This document shows positions 8,085 to 16,101 of a DNA stretch of 64,000 nucleotides, piece after piece. Location: the NCBI RefSeq assembly GCF_014648855.1, contig NZ_BMRX01000005.1, positions 409,322 through 473,321 on the forward strand, written 5' to 3'. A model generated the notes under the pieces. That model had not been told where the DNA came from and did not search any database. It saw only the letters and a list, made by a program, of their open reading frames with translations. Source of the stretch: Streptomyces parvulus. GTDB lineage: Bacteria > Actinomycetota > Actinomycetes > Streptomycetales > Streptomycetaceae. The number at the start of each line of letters is the position of its first letter. Position 1 is the first letter of the stretch. The translations under genes and the position numbers were made by a program.

Positions 8085-11000
8085 ATGCAGATCCGGCTGA
8101 CCGTCGTAGACCCGCAGGGCCCGCATGCTTCGGCGGGGGGCCGCGCCGCGAGCAGCGACGTGCTGGTCACCGCGCCGGCCGGCACCGCCCTCGCCTCGGT
8201 CGCCTCCGCGCTGGCCGCGGCGCTCCCGGGCGGCGAGACCCCGGGCACCGGCCAAGTGGTGCTGTACGCGGGCGCGCAGCGGCTGGACACGCAGCGCAGC
8301 ACCCTGGGCGAGCCGCCCCTGATCGACGGCGCGGTGCTCTGCCTGGGCGCCCCGGGCGAGCCCGACCCGCACGCCGAGCCGGCCGACGTCCCCGCCCAGC
8401 TCCACGTGGTCGCGGGCCCCGACGCGGGCGGCGTCCACCTCCTGCACGGCGGGCAGATCCGCCTCGGCCGCTCCGCCGACGCCGACGTCGCGCTGGACGA
8501 CCCGGACGTCTCCCGGATGCACTGCGCCGTGACGGTCACCCAGGACGCCCGCGTCTCGGTCGCCGACCTCGGCTCGACCAACGGCACCACGCTGGACGGC
8601 ACCCGCGTGGGCGACCGCCCCGTCCGCTTCACGCCGGGCGCGCTGCTGCGGATCGGCGAGTCGGCCCTGCGGCTGGTGCCGGTCCCCCGCGAGGCTCCGG
8701 CACGGGCGGCGACGACGCCGGACGGGGAGGGGTACGTACGGCTGTCCGCCGTGCCGGTGCCCGCCCCGGCCCGCGGCGACGCCGACGAGGTGGCCCACGC
8801 ACGCGTGGCGGACGGCGCGACGGGTCACGGGGGCGTCGCGGACGGCCCCTCCCGGGGCGCGGATGCGGGCATCGGCACCGCGCGCGCGGGCGGCCCCTCC
8901 GGTACGGACCGTGCGGACGCCGCCCCGCGCACCACCGGAACCGGTGGGTGGGGCAGTGCGGCGGGCCTCCCCCACCAGGCCGACGCCGCTTCGGGGTACG
9001 GCGGGCCGCCCCAGGTGCCCGGCCAGGGCGGCGCACCCCGCGTGGAGAGCCACGGCACGGGCCCCGCGGCCGGCTTCCCCCGTCAGACCCCCGCGGACGG
9101 CGAGACCCACGGCGCGGCCGCGTCCTACGGTGCGGCGGGGTCTGCGCCGGGCGAGTACGGCCTGGGCGGGTACGGCAGGGGCGAGTACGGCACGGGCGAG
9201 TACGGCAGGAGCGGATCCGGCACGGGCGAGTACGGCAGGAGCGGATCCGGCACGGGCGAGTACGGCACGAACGGACCCGGCACGGGCGAGTACGGTCCCG
9301 GGCGGTACGAAGAGGACTACGCCGGGCGAGGCGGGTCCGCCGCGGGCGCGTCCCGGGACGGCGGCCACGGCGCCGTCGCCGGCCGCCCGAGCGGCACCGA
9401 CGCCCGTCCGTCCGGCGGCGCGCACACCGAGGGCGCGCCCCGCGCGGGCGGCTCCCCCGCCCACACGTCCCGCGGGGGCGACGGATCCAGCCCCGCCGAC
9501 CGGGCCGACCGGGGCGCGGAACCGACCGGCAGGACCCAGTACCCCACGTCACCCACGGCCACCGGCGGCCCGGACACCCGCCCCGGCCGCCACCCCGCCA
9601 CGGACGGCGTCCCGTCCCCCGCCGGCCCCGCCCCGGCGGCACCCCACGCCCACCCCACCGCCGCGCACGCACCCGGACCCCGGCATCCCGGCGCTCCCGA
9701 CCCCGCCGGCGACGACCGGCCCCCCGGCGGCGGCACCGGACGCAAGGGCACCCCCCTGCGCGGCACCGACCTCCCGCACGGCGTGCGGCGCCGTGGCGGG
9801 ATCGGCGCGTGGGCGCGGCGGCTCACCGCGGGGCGCGGGGGCGCGCAGGACGACCCCGCGACGGGCACGCACGCCTGCGACACGGCGGCCGGACCGGTGC
9901 CGGCCGCACCCGGCGGTGCCGCCCACGCCCCGGAGACCTGGCCGGACCCCGCGTCGCTGCTGCTGACGGCGCTCGGCCCGGGGCCCCGGCTCTGGGAGCG
10001 CGGCCCGGGACACCCGGAGGCGCTGACGGTGCGGCTCGGCACGGCCGACCGGGTGGCCCCCGGCGGTGACGCGCCGCTGCCCGCGGTCCCGGTGACCGCC
10101 GGACTGCGCGAGGCGGGGGCGCTCGGCCTGGCCGGCCCGCGCGCCCGGCTCACCGGGCTGGCCCGCTCGGTGCTGGCCCAGCTCGCCGCGCTGCACTCCG
10201 CGGACACCCTGGAGATCGTCCTGATCAGCGCGGACCGCTCCCGCCCGCTCGCCGAGCGGACCGCGGAGTGGTCCTGGCTGGGCTGGCTGCCCCACCTGCG
10301 CCCGGCCCACGGCCAGGACTGCCGCCTGCTCCTCGCCCACGACCGCGAGCAGGCGACGGCCCGCGCGCAGGAGCTGGTCCGCCGCCTGGAGGACCACTCC
10401 TCAAACGCCCGGACCGGCGCCCGCCCGGCGACGGCCGCCGCCGGCACCCGGCAGCCCTCCTGGGCCCGTCCCGACGACGGCACCGACCCGGCCGGCGGCT
10501 TCGCCGGGCCGTACAGCGTGGTGGTCGTGGACGGGGACCCCGGCGGGGCCGACGTCCGCGAGACCCTGGCCCGGCTGGCGCTGGAGGGGCCCCGGGCCGG
10601 CATCCACGTCCTGTGCCTCGCCGAGACACCCGCCGCCTCCCCCACCTCCCCCGTGGCGGACACGTACGAGGCGGCCTGCGCGGTGTCGCCCGTGTTCCGC
10701 GCGTGCGGTGCCGTGGCGCTGCTCAGCGGCGACGTGGCGACGGCACTGCGGCTGCTGCGCGTCGCGCGCACCGCCGGCGAGACCCCGGCGGGCCCGGTCG
10801 GGCACGGCACCCTCGGCACGGTCGACGCCGTCTCCCCCGCGTGGGCGGAGCGGTTCGCGCGTGCCCTGGCTCCGCTGCGCACCGACGCCCCCGCGGGCGG
10901 CGACCGGCAGGCGCGGGTGGCCGCCCCGCTCCCCCAGGCGGCCCGGCTCCTGGACGAGCTGGGCCTCGCCCGCGCCACCCCGGCGTCCCTGATGGCCCGC

Positions 11001-12086
11001 TGGGCCGACGCCGCCGACGACGCGCACGCCCTCGGCGGTCGCGCCCACGCGGTGCTGGGCGCCGGACCACGCGGCCCCGTCACGGTCGACCTCGCCGCCG
11101 AGGGGCCGCACCTGCTCGTCGAGGGCCCGCCCGGCAGCGGCCGCACCGAGCTGCTGCGGGCGCTGGTCGCCTCCCTCGCCTCCGCCGACCGGCCGGACCG
11201 GCTCGGCGTCGTCCTGATGGACGGCCGCGACGGCGTGGGCGGCGACGGCGGACACGGCGAGGGGCTGGCGGTCTGCACGGACGTACCGCACGTCACCACC
11301 CACCTCGCCGCCAACGACCCCGTCCGCATGCGGGAGTTCGCCCAGTCCCTGAGCGCCGAGCTGAAGCGGCGGGCGGAGCTGCTCGGGCGGTCGGAGTTCC
11401 CCGAGTGGCACACCGGCCGCGAGGTGTCTGGCCGGCTGGTCACCCAGCGCACACCGCACGAGGACGCGTCCGACTCCGCGACCGGGCCCGACGACGGGGA
11501 CCTCGACTTCCCGCCCAGCTCCACGATGCGGCTGCGCCCGGGAGCGGCCCGGCGCCGTTCCGCGGCCGTGCCGCCGCTGCCCCGCCTCGTCGTGGTCGTG
11601 GACGACCTCGACGCCCTGGTGACTCCCCCGCTGGGCTCCCCCGGGCGCCCCGCGGCCGGTTCGGTCGTGCGGGCGCTGGAGGCCGTCGCGCGGGAGGGCG
11701 GGCGGCTCGGCGTGCACCTGGTCGCCGCCACCGCGCCCGGCGGCCGGACGGCCCAGACGGAGCCCGCCCTCCGCGCCGCCCTGCGCATCACGCTGGACGC
11801 CCCGGCCCCGGGACCGGACGAACCGATGCCGGGCCGGGGCCGGCTGACCCGCCCGGACGGTCCGGCCGTCGTCTTCCAGGCCGGCCGCGTCACCGGCCGC
11901 ATCCCGCGCACCGCGACCCTGCGCCCCACGGTGATCCCCCTGGAATGGCACCTCATGGGCGACCCGCCCACCCGCCGCCCGGTCCGCGAACTGGGCAACG
12001 GCCCCACCGATCTCGCCCTGCTGGCCAGCGCGTTGGAACGGGCGGCCCGCGAGGTGGAGGCGGCACAGGTCCCGTCACTCCTGTAA
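8085..12086 (+). CDS. FHA domain / FtsK-EssC-like ATPase, 1333 residues
   Basis: Start ATG 8085 is chosen because a ubiquitin-like fold of about 90 residues begins there and GAAGGGA lies about 12 nt upstream. An FHA domain covers about 105-200, with GRS at 128-130, Ser143-Arg-Met-His146 and Asn166-Gly167, the phosphothreonine-binding residues of the family. Residues about 205-620 are disordered and rich in Gly, Pro and Ala, with a GEYG repeat block. The C-terminal half is FtsK/SpoIIIE-like, with a P-loop GPPGSGRT at 1014-1021 and Walker B ending DD at 1173-1174. The usual P-loop lysine is arginine. This order resembles EssC of type VII secretion, but no WXG100 gene or membrane segment is visible. 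Confidence 0.85.
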   Translation: MQIRLTVVDPQGPHASAGGRAASSDVLVTAPAGTALASVASALAAALPGGETPGTGQVVLYAGAQRLDTQRSTLGEPPLIDGAVLCLGAPGEPDPHAEPADVPAQLHVVAGPDAGGVHLLHGGQIRLGRSADADVALDDPDVSRMHCAVTVTQDARVSVADLGSTNGTTLDGTRVGDRPVRFTPGALLRIGESALRLVPVPREAPARAATTPDGEGYVRLSAVPVPAPARGDADEVAHARVADGATGHGGVADGPSRGADAGIGTARAGGPSGTDRADAAPRTTGTGGWGSAAGLPHQADAASGYGGPPQVPGQGGAPRVESHGTGPAAGFPRQTPADGETHGAAASYGAAGSAPGEYGLGGYGRGEYGTGEYGRSGSGTGEYGRSGSGTGEYGTNGPGTGEYGPGRYEEDYAGRGGSAAGASRDGGHGAVAGRPSGTDARPSGGAHTEGAPRAGGSPAHTSRGGDGSSPADRADRGAEPTGRTQYPTSPTATGGPDTRPGRHPATDGVPSPAGPAPAAPHAHPTAAHAPGPRHPGAPDPAGDDRPPGGGTGRKGTPLRGTDLPHGVRRRGGIGAWARRLTAGRGGAQDDPATGTHACDTAAGPVPAAPGGAAHAPETWPDPASLLLTALGPGPRLWERGPGHPEALTVRLGTADRVAPGGDAPLPAVPVTAGLREAGALGLAGPRARLTGLARSVLAQLAALHSADTLEIVLISADRSRPLAERTAEWSWLGWLPHLRPAHGQDCRLLLAHDREQATARAQELVRRLEDHSSNARTGARPATAAAGTRQPSWARPDDGTDPAGGFAGPYSVVVVDGDPGGADVRETLARLALEGPRAGIHVLCLAETPAASPTSPVADTYEAACAVSPVFRACGAVALLSGDVATALRLLRVARTAGETPAGPVGHGTLGTVDAVSPAWAERFARALAPLRTDAPAGGDRQARVAAPLPQAARLLDELGLARATPASLMARWADAADDAHALGGRAHAVLGAGPRGPVTVDLAAEGPHLLVEGPPGSGRTELLRALVASLASADRPDRLGVVLMDGRDGVGGDGGHGEGLAVCTDVPHVTTHLAANDPVRMREFAQSLSAELKRRAELLGRSEFPEWHTGREVSGRLVTQRTPHEDASDSATGPDDGDLDFPPSSTMRLRPGAARRRSAAVPPLPRLVVVVDDLDALVTPPLGSPGRPAAGSVVRALEAVAREGGRLGVHLVAATAPGGRTAQTEPALRAALRITLDAPAPGPDEPMPGRGRLTRPDGPAVVFQAGRVTGRIPRTATLRPTVIPLEWHLMGDPPTRRPVRELGNGPTDLALLASALERAAREVEAAQVPSLL
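9191..9300 (+). repeat. 30-bp tandem repeats in the FHA-ATPase linker
   Basis: Two identical 30-bp units (9191-9220 and 9221-9250) are followed by a diverged copy (9251-9280) and a 20-bp partial copy. They encode the 10-residue period TGEYGRSGSG. The unit is a multiple of three, so copy-number change would not shift the frame. Confidence 0.9.
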
Positions 12087-12100
12087 CGCCGGGCACACTT

Positions 12101-12169
12101 CAGCCCGTCCGGCGTTTGAGGACGAGGCCGTCCAGGCCGAAGCGGGGGTCCGGGGGCGGCAGCCCCCGG
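12101..12169. repeat. Streptomyces intergenic repeat element with hairpin
   Basis: The segment starting CAGCCCGTCCGGCGTTTGAG looks like a sequence I recognise as recurring between genes in many Streptomyces genomes. It ends in a perfect 8-bp hairpin (12150-12157 with 12162-12169, 4-nt loop). It follows the FHA-ATPase stop by 14 nt and may act as its transcript terminator. Confidence 0.65.
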
Positions 12170-12325
12170 CGACGCCCACACCGACGCCGGGTGCCTGGTC
12201 ACGACGCGGTCACGATCACCCCGGAGACCGCGGACGCGCCCTTGCCGCCCTCACCCCCCTGGCGTACACCAGAGCGCACGGAAGAGCGCCGGACGTTCGA
12301 CGAGGCACCAAGAACGGGGCAAGTG

Positions 12326-13726
12326 ATGCGCACGAGCAGGACCATGGGGACACGCAGGACGCTGGGCAGGACCAGCCGGATCGCCGCCACCCTCGCCGCG
12401 GGGGCGCTCGCGCTCTCGCTCACCGCGTGCGGTGGCGACGACGACGGCGGTGGCGGTGGCGACAAGGGCGGTCAGCAGGACGGCGGCAAGGACACGGCCA
12501 CCTCCGTCACCCTCCCGAAGCTCGACGGCGAGAGTCTTGAGGTCGCCGCCGTCTGGACCGGCGCGGAGCAGGAGAACTTCAAGAAGGTCCTCGCCGAGTT
12601 CGAGAAGCGGACCGGCGCCAAGGTGACCTTCGTGCCCGCCCAGGACCCGATCATCAACTTCCTCGGCTCGAAGATCGCGGGCGGCGCCCCGCCGGACGTG
12701 GCGATGCTCCCGCAGCCCGGCGCCATCAAGCAGGCCGTGGACAAGGGCTGGGCCAAGCCGCTCGGCGCCGAGGCCACCAAGGAGCTGGGCGAGAACTACT
12801 CGCCGGGCTGGCAGGAGATAGGCAAGGTCGGCGGCAAGCAGTACGGCGTCTACTACAAGGCCGCCAACAAGTCGCTGATCTGGTACAACGCGCAGGTCTT
12901 CGAGAACGCGGGCGCCGCCGAGCCCAAGACCTGGGACGAGCTGCTCACCGCCGCGCAGACCATCTACGACTCCGGCGTCACGCCGTTCTCCGTGGGCGGC
13001 GCCGACGGCTGGACCCTGACCGACTGGTTCGAGAACGTCTACCTCTCCCAGGCGGGCCCGGAGAAGTACGACCAGCTGGCCAAGCACGAGATCAAGTGGA
13101 CGGACCCCTCCGTCAAGGAGGCGCTGACCACCCTCGCCGAGATCTGGGGCAAGAAGGACTACGTGGCGGGCGGCGCGTCCGGCGCGCTCCAGACGGAGTT
13201 CCCGGCCTCGGTGACGCAGACCTTCACCGGCGGCGACCAGCCCAAGGCGGGCATGGTCTACGAGGGCGACTTCGTGCAGGTCAACATCGGTGAGACGGAC
13301 GCGGAGATCGGCACCGACGCCAAGGTGTTCCCGTTCCCGTCGGTCGGCGACACCGCGCCGGTGGTCTCCGGCGGCGACGCGGCCGTGGTCCTGGAGGACT
13401 CGAAGGCGGCCCAGGCGCTGGCCACCTGGCTGGCCTCGCCGGACGCGGCGACGATCCAGGCGAAGCTCGGCGGCTACCTCTCGCCGAACAAGAACGTCGA
13501 CGTCTCGGCGTACCCGAACGACGTGCAGAAGAAGATCGCCGAGGCGCTGGTCGCGGCCGGCGACGACTTCCGCTTCGACATGTCGGACCAGGCCCCGCAG
13601 GCCTTCGGCGGCACGCCCGGCAAGGGCGAGTGGAAGGCCCTCCAGGACTTCCTGAAGAACCCGAAGGACGTCGCGGGCGCCCAGGCGAAGCTGGAGGCGG
13701 ACGCGGCCGCCGCCTACGGGAGCTGA
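12326..13726 (+). CDS. Sugar ABC transporter substrate-binding lipoprotein
   Basis: The 466-residue product has a basic start, a hydrophobic segment and a lipobox (LTAC) followed by a Gly/Asp-rich tether, so it should be a lipid-anchored extracellular binding protein. The body has the family-1 extracellular solute-binding pattern, including the AEFEKRTGAKVTF region and the YGVYYKAANKSLIWYN region. ATG 12326 was taken; an in-frame GTG three nt upstream is possible. Two permease genes follow (4-nt gap, then ATGA overlap), forming an importer operon. Alpha-glucoside or oligosaccharide uptake is plausible from family resemblance, but the substrate cannot be read from sequence. Confidence 0.92.
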   Translation: MRTSRTMGTRRTLGRTSRIAATLAAGALALSLTACGGDDDGGGGGDKGGQQDGGKDTATSVTLPKLDGESLEVAAVWTGAEQENFKKVLAEFEKRTGAKVTFVPAQDPIINFLGSKIAGGAPPDVAMLPQPGAIKQAVDKGWAKPLGAEATKELGENYSPGWQEIGKVGGKQYGVYYKAANKSLIWYNAQVFENAGAAEPKTWDELLTAAQTIYDSGVTPFSVGGADGWTLTDWFENVYLSQAGPEKYDQLAKHEIKWTDPSVKEALTTLAEIWGKKDYVAGGASGALQTEFPASVTQTFTGGDQPKAGMVYEGDFVQVNIGETDAEIGTDAKVFPFPSVGDTAPVVSGGDAAVVLEDSKAAQALATWLASPDAATIQAKLGGYLSPNKNVDVSAYPNDVQKKIAEALVAAGDDFRFDMSDQAPQAFGGTPGKGEWKALQDFLKNPKDVAGAQAKLEADAAAAYGS

Positions 13727-13729
13727 CGG

Positions 13730-15076
13730 ATGACGTCGGCCACGGCGGCGGGGACCTCACCGGGCCCCGCCGCCCCCAAGTCGCGCAGGAGCGTGACCGG
13801 CACCCGGAGGACCGTGGCGGCCCTGTTCCTGCTGCCCGCCCTGGTGCTGCTCGGCGCGCTCGTGGTCTACCCGATCGGGTACTCGCTGGTCCGCAGCTTC
13901 TACGACCAGTCCGGCGACTCCTTCGCCGGATTCGACAACTACCAGGCCCTGTTCACCGACGACGGCATCCGCACCGCCCTCAAGAACAACGTCATCTGGG
14001 TGGTGTTCGCGCCGACGGTCGCCACCGCGCTCGGTCTGATCTTCGCGGTGCTGACCGAACGGATCCGCTGGGGCACCGCGTTCAAGCTGGTCGTCTTCAT
14101 GCCGATGGCGATCTCCATGCTGGCGGCCGGGATCATCTTCCGCCTGGTGTACGACCAGGACCCGGACAAGGGCGTCGCCAACGCGGTGTGGGTCGGCGTG
14201 CACGACACGTTCGCCGAGTCGTCGGCGTTCCCGAAGGCGCACCCCGGCCGCGACTCGCCGCTCGAACCCGCAGGCGGAGGCGCCTTCGTCACCAAGCGGC
14301 CGGTCGAGGCCGGCACCCCGGTGGTCGTCCCCCTCGTCGGTGTCGCCCCCGACCGGATGCCCGAGGGCGCGAAGCAGGCCGCGGCCGCCGAGCCCGAGGA
14401 CGGCAAGGTCACCGGCACCGCCTGGCAGGACTTCACCCGGGGCAAGGGCGTCGGCAAGCTCGGCGGGGTCGACGTGGCCGAGCTGGGCTACGCCGGGATG
14501 CGGATCGAGGCGGTGAAGGACGGCGAGGTCGTCGCGTCGGCGAAGGCGGCGGACGACGGCACGTTCACCCTGCCCGCAGCGGCCGACGGGGCGCTGCTCA
14601 GGCTCCCCGCCGACAACTTCAAGGAGCCCTACAACGGCCTGAACTGGCTCGGCCCGTCCCTCGTCACCCCGGCCATCATCGGGTCGTACGTGTGGATGTG
14701 GGCGGGCTTCGCGATGGTGCTGATCGCGGCGGGTCTCGCCGGGATGCCGCGGGAACTCCTGGAGGCCGCCCGGGTCGACGGGGCCAACGAGTGGCAGGTC
14801 TTCAGACGGGTCACGGTGCCGCTGCTGGCGCCGGTCCTCGCCGTCGTGGCCGTCACCTTGATGATCAACGTGCTGAAGGTGTTCGACCTCGTGTTCATCA
14901 TCGCGCCGGGCTCCTCGCAGGACGACGCGAACGTGCTCGCCCTGGAGCTGTACCGCAAGGGCTTCGCCTCCGACCAGCCGGGCGTGGCCAGCGCCATCGC
15001 GGTGTTCCTGCTGCTGCTGGTGATCCCGGTGATGTGGTTCAACGTACGGCGGCTGCGACGGGAGGTGCGGCGATGA
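13730..15076 (+). CDS. Sugar ABC transporter permease with inserted extracellular domain
   Basis: This 448-residue MalF-type permease is about 150 residues longer than a simple six-helix version. TM segments lie at about 28-53, 87-109, 117-141, 311-336, 364-392 and 421-440. The EAA loop that docks the ATPase is at about 341-365 (ELLEAARVDG). The extra length is a single block at about 155-308 between TM3 and TM4, on the outside. Within it, residues 225-297 look like an SdrD-B or carboxypeptidase-regulatory beta-sandwich (G-x-A-W-x-D-F then DDGTFTLP). It starts 4 nt after the binding protein and overlaps the next permease by ATGA. Confidence 0.93.
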   Translation: MTSATAAGTSPGPAAPKSRRSVTGTRRTVAALFLLPALVLLGALVVYPIGYSLVRSFYDQSGDSFAGFDNYQALFTDDGIRTALKNNVIWVVFAPTVATALGLIFAVLTERIRWGTAFKLVVFMPMAISMLAAGIIFRLVYDQDPDKGVANAVWVGVHDTFAESSAFPKAHPGRDSPLEPAGGGAFVTKRPVEAGTPVVVPLVGVAPDRMPEGAKQAAAAEPEDGKVTGTAWQDFTRGKGVGKLGGVDVAELGYAGMRIEAVKDGEVVASAKAADDGTFTLPAAADGALLRLPADNFKEPYNGLNWLGPSLVTPAIIGSYVWMWAGFAMVLIAAGLAGMPRELLEAARVDGANEWQVFRRVTVPLLAPVLAVVAVTLMINVLKVFDLVFIIAPGSSQDDANVLALELYRKGFASDQPGVASAIAVFLLLLVIPVMWFNVRRLRREVRR

Positions 15077-15936
15077 CGAAGGCGAAGCGGTCCCTGGGGG
15101 CGCGGCTGGCCGAGGGCGTCAGCGGCGGTCTGGTCCGGGTCTTCCTGATCGTCGTCGGCCTCTTCTGGCTGGTGCCGACGATCGGTCTGCTGCTCTCCTC
15201 GCTGCGCACCCCGCGGGACATGGCGTCGAGCGGCTGGTGGGAGGTCTTCACCAAGCCCTCCCAGCTCACCTTCCAGAGCTACGAGGACCTGCTGGCGAAC
15301 GGGGACATCACGTCGTCGCTGCTCAACACCGTGCTGATCACGGTCCCGGCGACGGTCCTGGTCGTGGTCATCGGGTCGCTGGCCGGGTACGCCTTCGCGT
15401 GGATGGAGTTCCCGGGCCGCGACTGGTGGTTCCTGGCCGTGGTCGGGCTGCTGGTCGTCCCCGTGCAGGTGGCGCTGATTCCGATCGCCGAACTCTTCGG
15501 CAAGATCGGCTTGTTCGGGTCGATCGTCGGCGTGGTCCTCTTCCACGTCGGCTTCGGCCTGCCCTTCGCCGTGTTCCTGCTGCGGAACTTCTTCGCGGAG
15601 ATCCCCCGGGAGCTGCTGGAGGCGGCCCGGCTGGACGGCGCGGGTGAACTGCGGCTGTTCGCGCGGGTCGTGATGCCGCTGGGCGGGCCCGCGATCGCGA
15701 GCCTCGGCATCTTCCAGTTCCTGTGGGTGTGGAACGACATGCTGGTCGCGCTGATCTTCTCGGACTCCGGGAGCCAGCCGATCACGGTCGCGCTGCAGAC
15801 GCAGGTACGGCAGTTCGGCAACAACGTCGACGTGCTGGCACCGGGTGCGTTCATCTCGATGGTGATCCCGCTGGCCGTGTTCTTCGCGTTCCAGCGGCAG
15901 TTCGTCTCCGGTGTGATGGCGGGCGCCGTCAAGTAG
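15073..15936 (+). CDS. Sugar ABC transporter permease, MalG type
   Basis: The 287-residue protein has six membrane segments and the EAA motif (IPRELLEAARLDGAG) before the last third, as in MalG-family carbohydrate permeases. It overlaps the upstream permease by 4 nt (ATGA), so translation is probably coupled. The two permeases and the lipoprotein form a complete importer except for the nucleotide-binding subunit. Many Streptomyces sugar importers share the ATPase MsiK encoded elsewhere, and that is the likely partner here. A hairpin follows the stop. Confidence 0.94.
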   Translation: MTKAKRSLGARLAEGVSGGLVRVFLIVVGLFWLVPTIGLLLSSLRTPRDMASSGWWEVFTKPSQLTFQSYEDLLANGDITSSLLNTVLITVPATVLVVVIGSLAGYAFAWMEFPGRDWWFLAVVGLLVVPVQVALIPIAELFGKIGLFGSIVGVVLFHVGFGLPFAVFLLRNFFAEIPRELLEAARLDGAGELRLFARVVMPLGGPAIASLGIFQFLWVWNDMLVALIFSDSGSQPITVALQTQVRQFGNNVDVLAPGAFISMVIPLAVFFAFQRQFVSGVMAGAVK

Positions 15937-15956
15937 GCCTGCGCGCAACACCCTTG

Positions 15957-15986
15957 GGGGGTCGGTCCGGTCACGGGTCCGACCCC
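15957..15986 (+). terminator. Terminator of the sugar importer operon
   Basis: GGGGTCGG (15958-15965) pairs with CCGACCCC (15979-15986) around a 13-nt loop that can partly pair itself. It starts about 20 nt after the last permease. Confidence 0.7.
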
Positions 15987-16101
15987 TCATCCGTTCGGGG
16001 CACCGTACGGGCCGCGGATCCCCCGATTGCCGCAGCGCCCGTAACCAAGTCACTCCATTGGCCGTTCCCGGCGCGAACGCCCGCGCCGACCCCGCCGACC
16101 C

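Noticed and set aside
14192..14653. Frameshift or assembly error causing the extra permease residues
   Set aside because: Both flanks stay in the same frame, codon use is typical throughout, and the insert resembles a known folded domain.
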